Shown here piece after piece: positions 15,243-23,964 of a stretch of DNA of 64,000 nucleotides. The first letter of the stretch is position 1. Every line of letters starts with the position of its first letter. The stretch covers positions 930,001-994,000 of the forward strand of contig CBDICR010000006.1 of assembly GCA_965277425.1 (NCBI GenBank). The letters are read 5' to 3'. Below the pieces are notes generated by a model that did not search any database, was not told where the DNA came from, and saw nothing but the letters and a program-made list of their open reading frames with translations. The position numbers were made by a program, and so were the translations under genes. The DNA is from Poindextera sp965277425. Its GTDB lineage: Bacteria; Pseudomonadota; Alphaproteobacteria; Caulobacterales; Caulobacteraceae.

Positions 15243-18209
15243 ATGGCTGACGATTCCAGTCTCGCATCTGGGCGGTTAAACCAGGTCCTGAGCGAAACCT
15301 CGTTCCTCTACGGCGGCAACGGCGCCTTCGTCGAGGACCTCTATGCCCGCTGGGCGAGCGACCCCAAGTCGGTCGAGCCGTCCTGGCGGGCCTTTTTCAC
15401 CTCGCTGCACGATCAGGCCGACGAGGTGAAGCGGGCGGTCGAGCCGCCGCCCTGGACCCCGCGACAAGGCCGCGGGCCGCGTCCGGAGTGGCTGTCGGCC
15501 ATTGACGGTCTGTGGCCGGCGGTCGAGGCCAAGCTCGCCAACCGCATCGCCGAGCGCCAGCCAGGGATCGGCTCCGACGCGGTGCGCGCGGCGACGCTCG
15601 ATTCGCTGCGCGCCATCATGATGATCCGCGCCTATCGCATGCGCGGCCACCTGGCGGCCAATCTCGATCCCCTGGGCCTTGCCGAGCGGGAAGACGCCAG
15701 CGAACTCGATCCGGCCTCTTACGGCTTCGCCGAGAGCGACTACGACCGGTCGATCTTCCTCGACTATGTGCTGGGCCTGGAAACCTCCACCATCCGCGAG
15801 ATCCACGCGATCCTGCAGCGGACCTACTGCGGCAATGTCGGCGTGCAGTACATGCACATCTCCAATCCCGACGAGAAGGCCTGGCTGCAGCAGCGGATCG
15901 AGGGGCGCGACAAGGAGATCGTCTTCACCCGCGAGGGCAAGATCGCCATCTTCAAGAAGCTGATCGAGAGCGAAAGCTTCGAACGCTTCCTGGCCAAACG
16001 CTTTCCGGGAACCAAGCGGTTCGGCCTCGACGGCGGCGAGGCCCTGGTCCCGGCCATGGAGCAGATCATCAAGCGCGGCGGCGCGCTGGGGGTGCAGGAC
16101 ATCGTCATCGGCATGCCGCACCGCGGCCGGCTGAACGTGCTGGCCGCGGTGATGGGCAAGCCCTATCACGTCATCTTCCACGAGTTTCAGGGCGGCTCGT
16201 CCCTGCCCTCGGACATCGAGGGCTCTGGCGACGTCAAATACCATCTGGGCGCCTCGTCCGACCGCGCCTTCGACAACAACAATGTCCACCTGTCGCTGAC
16301 CGCCAATCCCTCGCACCTGGAGATCGTCAATCCGGTGGTGATCGGCAAGGCGCGCGCCAAGCAGGCCTTCCTGCTGCGCGACGAGCCCACCGCCGGGCGC
16401 GGCCATGTGCTGCCGCTGCTGCTGCACGGCGACGCGGCCTTCGCCGGCCAGGGGGTGATCGCGGAATGCTTCGCGCTGATGGGGCTGAAGGGCTACCGCG
16501 CCGGCGGCACGCTGCACTTCATCGTCAACAACCAGATCGGCTTCACCACCAGCCCGCGCTATTCCCGCTCCAGCCCCTACCCGTCGGATTCGGCCCTGAT
16601 GGTCGAGGCGCCGATCTTCCACGCCAATGGCGACGATCCGGAGGCGGTGGTCTATGCCGCCAAGGTGGCCATCGAATATCGCCAGCAGTTCAGCCGCGAC
16701 GTGGTCATCGACATGTTCTGCTATCGCCGCTTCGGTCACAACGAAGGCGACGACCCGACCATGACGCAGCCGCTCATGTACGCGAAGATCAAGGATCATC
16801 CGTCCACGCGTGAACTCTATGGGGCCAGGCTGGTCGCCGAGGACGTGGTCACCCAGGCCGAAGTCGACGCCTGGGTCGCCGAGGCCAGCGCCTTCCTCGA
16901 CCGCGAGTTCGAGGCCGGCAAGACCTATCAGGCCGACAAGGCCGACTGGCTGGACGGCAAGTGGGCGCACATGGCGACCGCCGACGGCGACGACCGCCGC
17001 GGCCAGACCGCCGTGCCGCTGCAGCGCCTTCGCGACATCGGGATGAAGCTGACGGCCCTGCCCGCCAGGCTCAACGTGCACAAGACCGTGCGCCGCGTGA
17101 TCGAACACCGTCGCGAGGCCATCGAGTCTGGCAAGGGGCTCGACTGGGCCACCGCCGAGGAGCTCGCCTTCGGCAGCCTGCTCGACGAGACCTATCCGGT
17201 GCGTCTGTCCGGCCAGGACAGCGTGCGCGGCACCTTCGTGCAACGGCACTGCGACCTGATCGATCAGACTACGGAAGAACACTACACGCCGCTGAACAAC
17301 ATCCGCCCCGGCCAGGCGCCGTTCGAGGGCATCGATTCGGCGCTGTCGGAAGAGGCGGTGCTGGGCTTCGAATACGGCTACTCGCTGGCCGATCCCAACA
17401 CCCTGACCATCTGGGAGGCGCAGTTCGGCGACTTCGCCAACGGCGCGCAGGTGGTCATCGACCAGTTCATCTCGTCCGGCGAGCGCAAGTGGCTGCGCAT
17501 GTCCGGCCTGGTGATGCTGCTGCCGCATGGCTACGAAGGTCAGGGTCCGGAGCACTCGTCGGCGCGGCTTGAACGCTATCTGCAGCTCTGCGCCGAGGAC
17601 AACCTTCAGGTCGTCAACTGCTCGACCCCGGCCAATTATTTCCACGTCCTGCGCCGGCAGATGCACCGCGAGTTCCGCAAGCCGCTGATCGTGATGACGC
17701 CGAAGTCGCTGCTGCGGCACAAGAAGGCGATCTCCAGCCTGGCGGAGATGGCGGAGGGCTCGTCTTTCCACCGCGTGCTCTGGGACGACGCCGAGCACAA
17801 TCCGGACCTGACCACCGTCCGGCTCAAGCCCGACGATCAGATCCGCCGCCTGATCGTCTGCTCGGGCAAGGTCTATTACGACCTGCTCGAAGCGCGCGAA
17901 GAGGCGGGCGCCGACGACGTCTATATCCTGCGCCTTGAGCAGTTCTATCCCTGGCCGATGCGCTCGCTGATGACCGAACTGGCCCGCTTCAAGTCCGCCG
18001 AGCTGGTCTGGTGCCAGGAAGAGCCGAAGAACATGGGTGGCTGGACCTTCGTCGATCCGTGGATGGAGCTGACGCTGGCGCGGCTGCAGATTGACGCCAA
18101 GCGGGCGCGCTATGTCGGCCGGCCGGCCTCGGCCTCGACCGCGGCGGGTCTGATGAGCCGCCACACCAAGGAGCTGAAGGCCTTCCTGGCCGAGGCTTTC
18201 GCGGCCTGA
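15243..18209 (+). CDS. sucA: 2-oxoglutarate dehydrogenase E1 component
   Basis: The thiamine-diphosphate-dependent decarboxylase of the 2-oxoglutarate dehydrogenase complex, which feeds succinyl groups to SucB. The 988-aa length is normal. An N-terminal E2-binding region (YGGNGAFVEDLYARWASDPK, SVEPSWRAFF) is followed by the catalytic core, with GMPHRGRLNVLAAVMGKPYH, the ThDP/Mg loop region LHGDAAFAGQGVIAE, NNQIGFTTSPRYSRSSPYPS and CYRRFGHNEGDDP. The C-terminal domain has LLPHGYEGQGPEHSSAR. It is followed after 27 bases by sucB in a probable operon. Confidence 0.97.
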   Translation: MADDSSLASGRLNQVLSETSFLYGGNGAFVEDLYARWASDPKSVEPSWRAFFTSLHDQADEVKRAVEPPPWTPRQGRGPRPEWLSAIDGLWPAVEAKLANRIAERQPGIGSDAVRAATLDSLRAIMMIRAYRMRGHLAANLDPLGLAEREDASELDPASYGFAESDYDRSIFLDYVLGLETSTIREIHAILQRTYCGNVGVQYMHISNPDEKAWLQQRIEGRDKEIVFTREGKIAIFKKLIESESFERFLAKRFPGTKRFGLDGGEALVPAMEQIIKRGGALGVQDIVIGMPHRGRLNVLAAVMGKPYHVIFHEFQGGSSLPSDIEGSGDVKYHLGASSDRAFDNNNVHLSLTANPSHLEIVNPVVIGKARAKQAFLLRDEPTAGRGHVLPLLLHGDAAFAGQGVIAECFALMGLKGYRAGGTLHFIVNNQIGFTTSPRYSRSSPYPSDSALMVEAPIFHANGDDPEAVVYAAKVAIEYRQQFSRDVVIDMFCYRRFGHNEGDDPTMTQPLMYAKIKDHPSTRELYGARLVAEDVVTQAEVDAWVAEASAFLDREFEAGKTYQADKADWLDGKWAHMATADGDDRRGQTAVPLQRLRDIGMKLTALPARLNVHKTVRRVIEHRREAIESGKGLDWATAEELAFGSLLDETYPVRLSGQDSVRGTFVQRHCDLIDQTTEEHYTPLNNIRPGQAPFEGIDSALSEEAVLGFEYGYSLADPNTLTIWEAQFGDFANGAQVVIDQFISSGERKWLRMSGLVMLLPHGYEGQGPEHSSARLERYLQLCAEDNLQVVNCSTPANYFHVLRRQMHREFRKPLIVMTPKSLLRHKKAISSLAEMAEGSSFHRVLWDDAEHNPDLTTVRLKPDDQIRRLIVCSGKVYYDLLEAREEAGADDVYILRLEQFYPWPMRSLMTELARFKSAELVWCQEEPKNMGGWTFVDPWMELTLARLQIDAKRARYVGRPASASTAAGLMSRHTKELKAFLAEAFAA

Positions 18210-18236
18210 ACCGCGACCTTAAGGAGCACGTTCGCC

Positions 18237-19544
18237 ATGACCGACATCATGACCCCGGCGCTCGGTGAATCCGTCACCGAAGCGACCGTGGCCCGCTGGA
18301 CCAAGAAGGCGGGCGATCCGGTCAGGAAGGACGAGGTCCTGGTGGAGCTGGAGACCGACAAGGTCTCGCTGGAGGTCGTCGCGCCCGAAGACGGCGTCCT
18401 GACCGATATCGCCGCGGCCGAGGGCGAGACCGTCGAGCCGGGCGCGGTGCTGGGCCGGGTGAGCGCCGCCGCCGCCGCTTCGCCCGCCGCCGCCAAACCC
18501 GAACCTTCGCCGGCGCCCAAGGCCGAGTCCGCCGTCGCCGCTCCGGCCGCCTCGGCGCCGCCGCAGCCCGCCGCCGTCCCCACCTCCATTTCCGGCGTCA
18601 AGCCCGCGCCCGCCCAGACCGCCCAGCCCGCGGCGACTACGGCTGCGGCGACGGCGGCGCCCATCCTCGCCCCCTCGGCCGAGCGGATCGTGCAGGAAAA
18701 CAAGATCGATCCGGCCCAGATCGCGGGAACCGGCAAGGATGGCCGGATCACCAAGGGCGACGCCCTCGCCGCCCTGGAGTCCCGCGCCGCCGAGGCCAAG
18801 GCCGCGCCTTCGGTTCAGGTCGCCGCGGCGCCACGGCCGGTCGCCGACCGCGAAGAACGCGTGCGCATGACCCGGCTTCGCCAGACCATAGCCCGCCGCC
18901 TGAAGGAGGCGCAGAACGCCGCCGCCATGCTGACCACCTTCAACGAGGTGGACATGACCGCGGTGATGGCGCTGCGCAATCAGTACAAGGATGTTTTCGA
19001 GCAGCGGCACGGCGTCAAGCTCGGCTTCATGAGCTTCTTCGTCAAAGCGGTGATCGCGGCCCTGAAGGCGGTGCCGGACGTCAACGCCGAAATCGAAGGC
19101 TCTGACCTGATCTATAAGAACCACTACGATATCGGGGTCGCGGTCGGCACCGAGCGCGGCCTGGTGGTGCCGGTGGTGCGCGACGCCGACGCGCTCGACA
19201 TGGCCGGCGTCGAGAAGGCCATCGCCGAACTGGGCAAGAAGGCCCGCGACGGACAGCTGGCGCTCGAGGACCTGCAGGGCGGCACCTTCACCATCTCCAA
19301 CGGCGGAGTCTATGGCTCGCTCATGTCGACGCCGATCCTGAACGCGCCGCAGTCGGGCATCCTCGGCATGCACAAGATCCAGGAGCGGCCGATGGCGATC
19401 GGCGGCCAGGTGGTGATCCGCCCGATGATGTACCTTGCCCTGTCCTACGACCACCGCGTCGTCGACGGCCAGGGCGCGGTGACCTTCCTGGTGCGGGTCA
19501 AGGAACACATCGAGGAGCCGCAGCGCCTGCTGCTCGACTTGTAG
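18237..19544 (+). CDS. sucB: Dihydrolipoamide succinyltransferase (E2 of 2-oxoglutarate dehydrogenase)
   Basis: The core of the 2-oxoglutarate dehydrogenase complex; it carries succinyl groups on lipoyl-lysine and transfers them to CoA. The 435-aa protein has one lipoyl domain (residues 1-78, lipoylated Lys in ELETDKVSLEV near 42), a long Ala/Pro-rich linker, a peripheral-subunit-binding domain (AERIVQENKIDPAQIAGTGK) and a C-terminal catalytic domain with the acyltransferase motif SYDHRVVDGQGAV. The linker is flexible and expected. It lies directly downstream of sucA; the E3 gene lpdA lies further on, separated by a DUF2007 gene and vapBC-2. Confidence 0.97.
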   Translation: MTDIMTPALGESVTEATVARWTKKAGDPVRKDEVLVELETDKVSLEVVAPEDGVLTDIAAAEGETVEPGAVLGRVSAAAAASPAAAKPEPSPAPKAESAVAAPAASAPPQPAAVPTSISGVKPAPAQTAQPAATTAAATAAPILAPSAERIVQENKIDPAQIAGTGKDGRITKGDALAALESRAAEAKAAPSVQVAAAPRPVADREERVRMTRLRQTIARRLKEAQNAAAMLTTFNEVDMTAVMALRNQYKDVFEQRHGVKLGFMSFFVKAVIAALKAVPDVNAEIEGSDLIYKNHYDIGVAVGTERGLVVPVVRDADALDMAGVEKAIAELGKKARDGQLALEDLQGGTFTISNGGVYGSLMSTPILNAPQSGILGMHKIQERPMAIGGQVVIRPMMYLALSYDHRVVDGQGAVTFLVRVKEHIEEPQRLLLDL

Positions 19545-19554
19545 CGCCTTTGCG

Positions 19555-19579
19555 GCCATGCTCGTCAGGCGGGCATGGC
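19555..19579 (+). terminator. Possible hairpin after sucB
   Basis: GCCATGC and GCATGGC are perfect 7-bp arms with an 11-base loop, 10 bases after the sucB stop. No T-run follows, so this is at best a partial terminator or an RNA-stabilising stem. Confidence 0.3.
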
Positions 19580-19631
19580 GGGGGCTGCCTATGATCTCGA
19601 TTCATCGCCGATGGGCCAAGGGCGGTGCGCC

Positions 19632-20042
19632 GTGGGCCTGATCCGTGTCGCGCGCTTCGCGGACGCGAACGAAGGGCAGGTTGTCGCCTCGGCGCTGCGC
19701 AGCGCCGGAATTCCCGTCGTCGTGCAGGACGAGCACGCCGGACAGGCAAACTTCCTCTGGCAGTCGGCGCTTGGCGGCTTCGGCATCCTCGTTCCGGAGG
19801 AGCACGCACGCGAGGCGGTGCAGTTCATCCGAGAGCATCGGGTCGAGCGGCAGGCGACGTCCGAACCCAATTCGGAGTTCCTGAGCCTGGCGAACGACCC
19901 GGATTGGGCGCGCGCGGCCGGGAGACGACGCAACATGGCTGTGCGTTGGTTCGTGGTCGCTCTGTTTTTCGGACCGCCGGTTCTGTTGCTCGTCTTCGCC
20001 GTTTGCCGCGGCGTCTACAACGCGGCTACCGGCGCCGGATAG
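19632..20042 (+). CDS. DUF2007-type putative signal-transducing protein with C-terminal membrane helix
   Basis: A 136-aa protein whose first 70 residues (RVARFADANEGQVVASALRS, then GIPVVVQDE) match the short DUF2007 domain pattern, thought to bind a ligand or partner. A transmembrane helix, WFVVALFFGPPVLLLVFAVC, lies near the C-terminus, so the domain would be tethered to the inner membrane. GTG at 19632 is preferred over an ATG at 19575 because the domain begins directly after it. It lies between sucB and vapBC-2 on the same strand. Its role is unknown. Confidence 0.75.
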   Translation: MGLIRVARFADANEGQVVASALRSAGIPVVVQDEHAGQANFLWQSALGGFGILVPEEHAREAVQFIREHRVERQATSEPNSEFLSLANDPDWARAAGRRRNMAVRWFVVALFFGPPVLLLVFAVCRGVYNAATGAG

Positions 20043-20096
20043 GGCGGCCTTGCGGCGCCACAACGACCGCGGCCTTGACGGAGTTGGGATCGAGCC

Positions 20097-20117
20097 ATAT
20101 CTACAGCCCGTAGATAT
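20097..20117. promoter_or_regulatory. Perfect 8-bp inverted repeat, probable operator of vapBC-2
   Basis: ATATCTAC and GTAGATAT are perfect inverted arms around AGCCC. The repeat ends 14 bases before the preferred antitoxin start (GTG 20132). AbrB-type antitoxins bind such sites to autorepress their operon. Confidence 0.65.
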
Positions 20118-20131
20118 GCATGGAGTCCACA

Positions 20132-20425
20132 GTGTCCGGTGTCAAGGAATTCGGACGGCCCTTCGAGGAGCCCCTGGCCACCGCCAAGCTGTTTCAGCAT
20201 GGCGGTAGTCAAGCCGTGCGCCTGCCAAAGGCCTTTCGTTTCGAAGGCACGGAAGTGACCGTCCGGCGCGACGGCGAGGCTGTGATCCTCGAACCAGTCA
20301 AGAAGAAGCGCCCACCCACGCGCGAGGAAATGGACGCGTTCTGGGCCAAGGTGGACAGCCTGGGAAATTCGGATTTTCCCGACAGGATGCAACCGCCGCC
20401 GCAAGAGCGCGAATACGACGGGTGA
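20132..20425 (+). CDS. vapB: AbrB/SpoVT-type antitoxin (VapB) of module 2
   Basis: A 97-aa antitoxin with the swapped-hairpin AbrB fold: TAKLFQHGGSQAVRLPKAFR followed by FEGTEVTVRRDGEAVILEP is the classic VapB pattern. The tail (PTREEMDAFWAKVD onward) is the flexible region that wraps the toxin. A GTG at 20132 is chosen because GGAG lies six bases upstream; the in-frame ATG at 20120 sits almost against the operator palindrome with no ribosome-binding site. The stop overlaps the toxin start by 4 bases. The family differs from the ribbon-helix-helix antitoxin of module 1, so the two modules are not recent duplicates. Confidence 0.87.
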   Translation: MSGVKEFGRPFEEPLATAKLFQHGGSQAVRLPKAFRFEGTEVTVRRDGEAVILEPVKKKRPPTREEMDAFWAKVDSLGNSDFPDRMQPPPQEREYDG

Positions 20426-20838
20426 CTCTGGCGCTGGACACCAATGTCCTGATCGATCTGGTGCGCGGTAAGACGCCGATCGTACGCGGTTGTTTCAACG
20501 CGGCGATGGCGGCGGAACAGCGCATGGTCGCCTCGTTGATCGTGCTGCACGAACTGCACGTTGGTTGCGAACTCAACCGGGATCCGGTCGGTGAACTCGC
20601 CCGCGTCAGAGCGGTCCTTTCGAACGTCGAGATCGAACCGTTCGACGAAGCTGACATGAGATCAGCGGCCAGGATCAGCGCGGCTCTGCGGCCGCGCGGA
20701 CTGACGATCGGACCCTTTGACAGCCTCATCGCCGGCCAGGCGCTGGCCCGGGACTGGACAGTGGTCACCGCCAACACGCGCGAATTCGACCGGATCGATG
20801 GGCTGAACGTCATCGACTGGACCGCACCGGCGGCCTAG
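20422..20838 (+). CDS. vapC: VapC PIN-domain ribonuclease toxin of module 2
   Basis: A 138-aa PIN-domain toxin, expected to cleave a specific tRNA or rRNA. Active-site acids are Asp6 in ALDTNVLIDL, Glu44 in VLHELHVG, Asp100 in FDSLIAGQAL, and the terminal TANTREFDRIDGL motif (Glu121/Asp123). It starts with GTG and overlaps the antitoxin by 4 bases, the standard VapBC arrangement. It ends 30 bases before lpdA, whose transcript may therefore depend on this module or on read-through from sucAB. Confidence 0.92.
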   Translation: MTLALDTNVLIDLVRGKTPIVRGCFNAAMAAEQRMVASLIVLHELHVGCELNRDPVGELARVRAVLSNVEIEPFDEADMRSAARISAALRPRGLTIGPFDSLIAGQALARDWTVVTANTREFDRIDGLNVIDWTAPAA

Positions 20839-20868
20839 AGAAACCAGGACTCCAGAAGGGACAGAGCC

Positions 20869-22262
<1,394 letters not shown>

Positions 22263-22266
<4 letters not shown>

Positions 22267-23198
22267 GCCGCATGCGGATGGGCGTTGGCGTAGGCCGAGA
22301 GCAGACCGGCGGCGTCGACATCGGCATAGCGTTGCGTCGTCGAGAGCGAGGCGTGGCCGAGCAGTTCCTGGATGACGCGCAGGTCCGCGCCGGCGCCCAG
22401 AAGGTGGGTGGCGAAGGAGTGGCGTAGCGCGTGCGGCGTGGCGCTGGGCGGCAGGCCGAGCCGGCCGCGCAGCTTTTGCATCAGCGCCTGGGCGTGACGC
22501 GGGCTCAAGGGGCCGCCACGAACGGCGCGGAACAAGGGCTCGGTCGGCGCGAGGTCGCGCGGCAATTCCGCCAGATAGGCGTCGACCGCCTCGGCCACCG
22601 CCGGCAGCACCGGCACCAGCCGGGTCTTGCCGCCCTTGCCGGTGACGCGGAGGCTGTCGCCGAATGGAATGTCGGCGCGGGTCAAGCTGAGCGCCTCGGA
22701 AATGCGCAGGCCGCAGCCCCAGAGTAGGGTGAGCAGGGCCGCGTCGCGCGCACCGCGCCAGTCATCCTCGCCGCCCGGATCGAAGCTTGCCTCCTCGATC
22801 AGGCCGCGTGCCTGGTCTTCGGAGACAGGGCGCGGCACGCCGGGGGGCACGCGAGGCCCCCGCACCAACGCGACTGACGCGTTGGGCGTATCCAGCCGCC
22901 GGTCGAGAAAGCGGTGGAAGGTGCGGATGGCCGAAAGCGCCTGCGACACCGAGCGCGGCGACAAGGGATGATCGCCCGAGCGGCGATGGGCCAGATAGGC
23001 GCGGATGTCGGCGGCGGAGACGTCGCTCATCGCCAAGAGCGTCAGGGTCTCGCCGCGATGGCGTTCGAGGAAGGCCAGATAGGCAAGGACGCCGTCGCCA
23101 TAGGCCCGCACCGTGCGCGGCGAGGCGCGCCGCTCATGCGCCAGATGGTCCAGCCAGGCGGCCAGGGCCTCCTTGGCCGTTCCTAGAGCACCGGCCAT
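22263..23198 (-). CDS. xerC: Tyrosine recombinase XerC
   Basis: A site-specific recombinase of the XerC/XerD type that resolves chromosome dimers at dif near the division septum. The 311-aa protein has the N-terminal SAM-like core-binding domain (LDHLAHERRASPRTVRAYG) and the catalytic domain with Arg in GCGLRISEALSL, HALRHSFATHLLGAGADLR, LLGHASLSTTQRYADV and its nucleophile Tyr. The ATG at 23198 lies inside the end of the DUF484 gene (16-base overlap), an association common in proteobacteria and a reason to call XerC rather than XerD. A longer frame upstream is a shadow of DUF484. Confidence 0.92.
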
Positions 23199-23881
23199 CG
23201 TTCCGCCGTACGCTCGACCACCCGAGCCAGGAAGGCGACCAGTTCGGAGCCCATCTCCTCGGTGAAGCCGTCGGGCTCCGACGAGCCGAAGGCCAGGACG
23301 CCCTGGCGCGCCGGCGTCCAGATGGCCATGCGCGCCATGGCGATGCTGCCGACGCTCTCGCCCAGTTCGCCGAACAGGGCCTGGGCGGTGCGCGGCTCGC
23401 CCATGCGCGCGAGGCGGGAGTCGCCGAGCAAACCGTCGGAGCCGTCCGAGGGCAGGCCCCGCCAGCCGGCGGGCACGCCGCCGGGCCGTTCGATGGCGAT
23501 GACGCCGGCGACCAGGCCGAAACGTAGGCGCGCGGTCTCGTCGATGCGCCGGGCGAGGTCGGCGTGGTTGCGCGATTCCAGAAGGTCGACCACGGCGGCA
23601 TGGGTCTGCGCCTGGGCGGCGAAATTGGCTCGGGCGGTGGCTTCCAGCTCGCGGCGGGCAGCGTTTTCGCGCGTCTTGGCGGCGGAAAGCCGCGCCAGGG
23701 CGGCGGGGCCGAACTCGACGATGTTGTCGGCCTTGATCCACAGTCCGATGTCGGCCAGCAGGTCGGCGTCCTCGCGGATCGCCTGCGGATGGTCGCGCAG
23801 ATAGGCGCGCACCTCGCTCCAGCCTTTCGCATGCGGTTTCGCGCGCGGCTTTTCCGCCGGCGCCTTGGACGTCTCACTCAT
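23183..23881 (-). CDS. DUF484 family protein
   Basis: A 232-aa cytoplasmic protein with an N-terminal helical segment (VRAYLRDHPQAIREDADLLA, the family hallmark) and a GAF-like C-terminal region (FGLVAGVIAIERPGGVPAGW onward, ending VLAFGSSEPDGFTEEMGSEL). DUF484 genes are typically coupled to xerC; here the two overlap by 16 bases. The molecular role is unknown; a GAF-like fold suggests ligand binding. It diverges from priA. Confidence 0.87.
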   Translation of the reverse strand: MSETSKAPAEKPRAKPHAKGWSEVRAYLRDHPQAIREDADLLADIGLWIKADNIVEFGPAALARLSAAKTRENAARRELEATARANFAAQAQTHAAVVDLLESRNHADLARRIDETARLRFGLVAGVIAIERPGGVPAGWRGLPSDGSDGLLGDSRLARMGEPRTAQALFGELGESVGSIAMARMAIWTPARQGVLAFGSSEPDGFTEEMGSELVAFLARVVERTAERWPVL

Positions 23882-23964
23882 ACCCTATGCCCCATCACCA
23901 ATTCCGGCCAGTTGACCATCCCCCGGTTAAGGACGCGCTTATGGCCGTGCTAGGAGGAGCGGCC

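Noticed and set aside
15276..18164. 962-codon minus-strand ORF opposite sucA
   Set aside because: Shadow of a highly conserved enzyme gene; no recognisable protein features.
23199..23741. Upstream extension of the xerC frame
   Set aside because: Lies over DUF484 and reads as Arg/Pro-rich shadow; the XerC fold starts at 23198.
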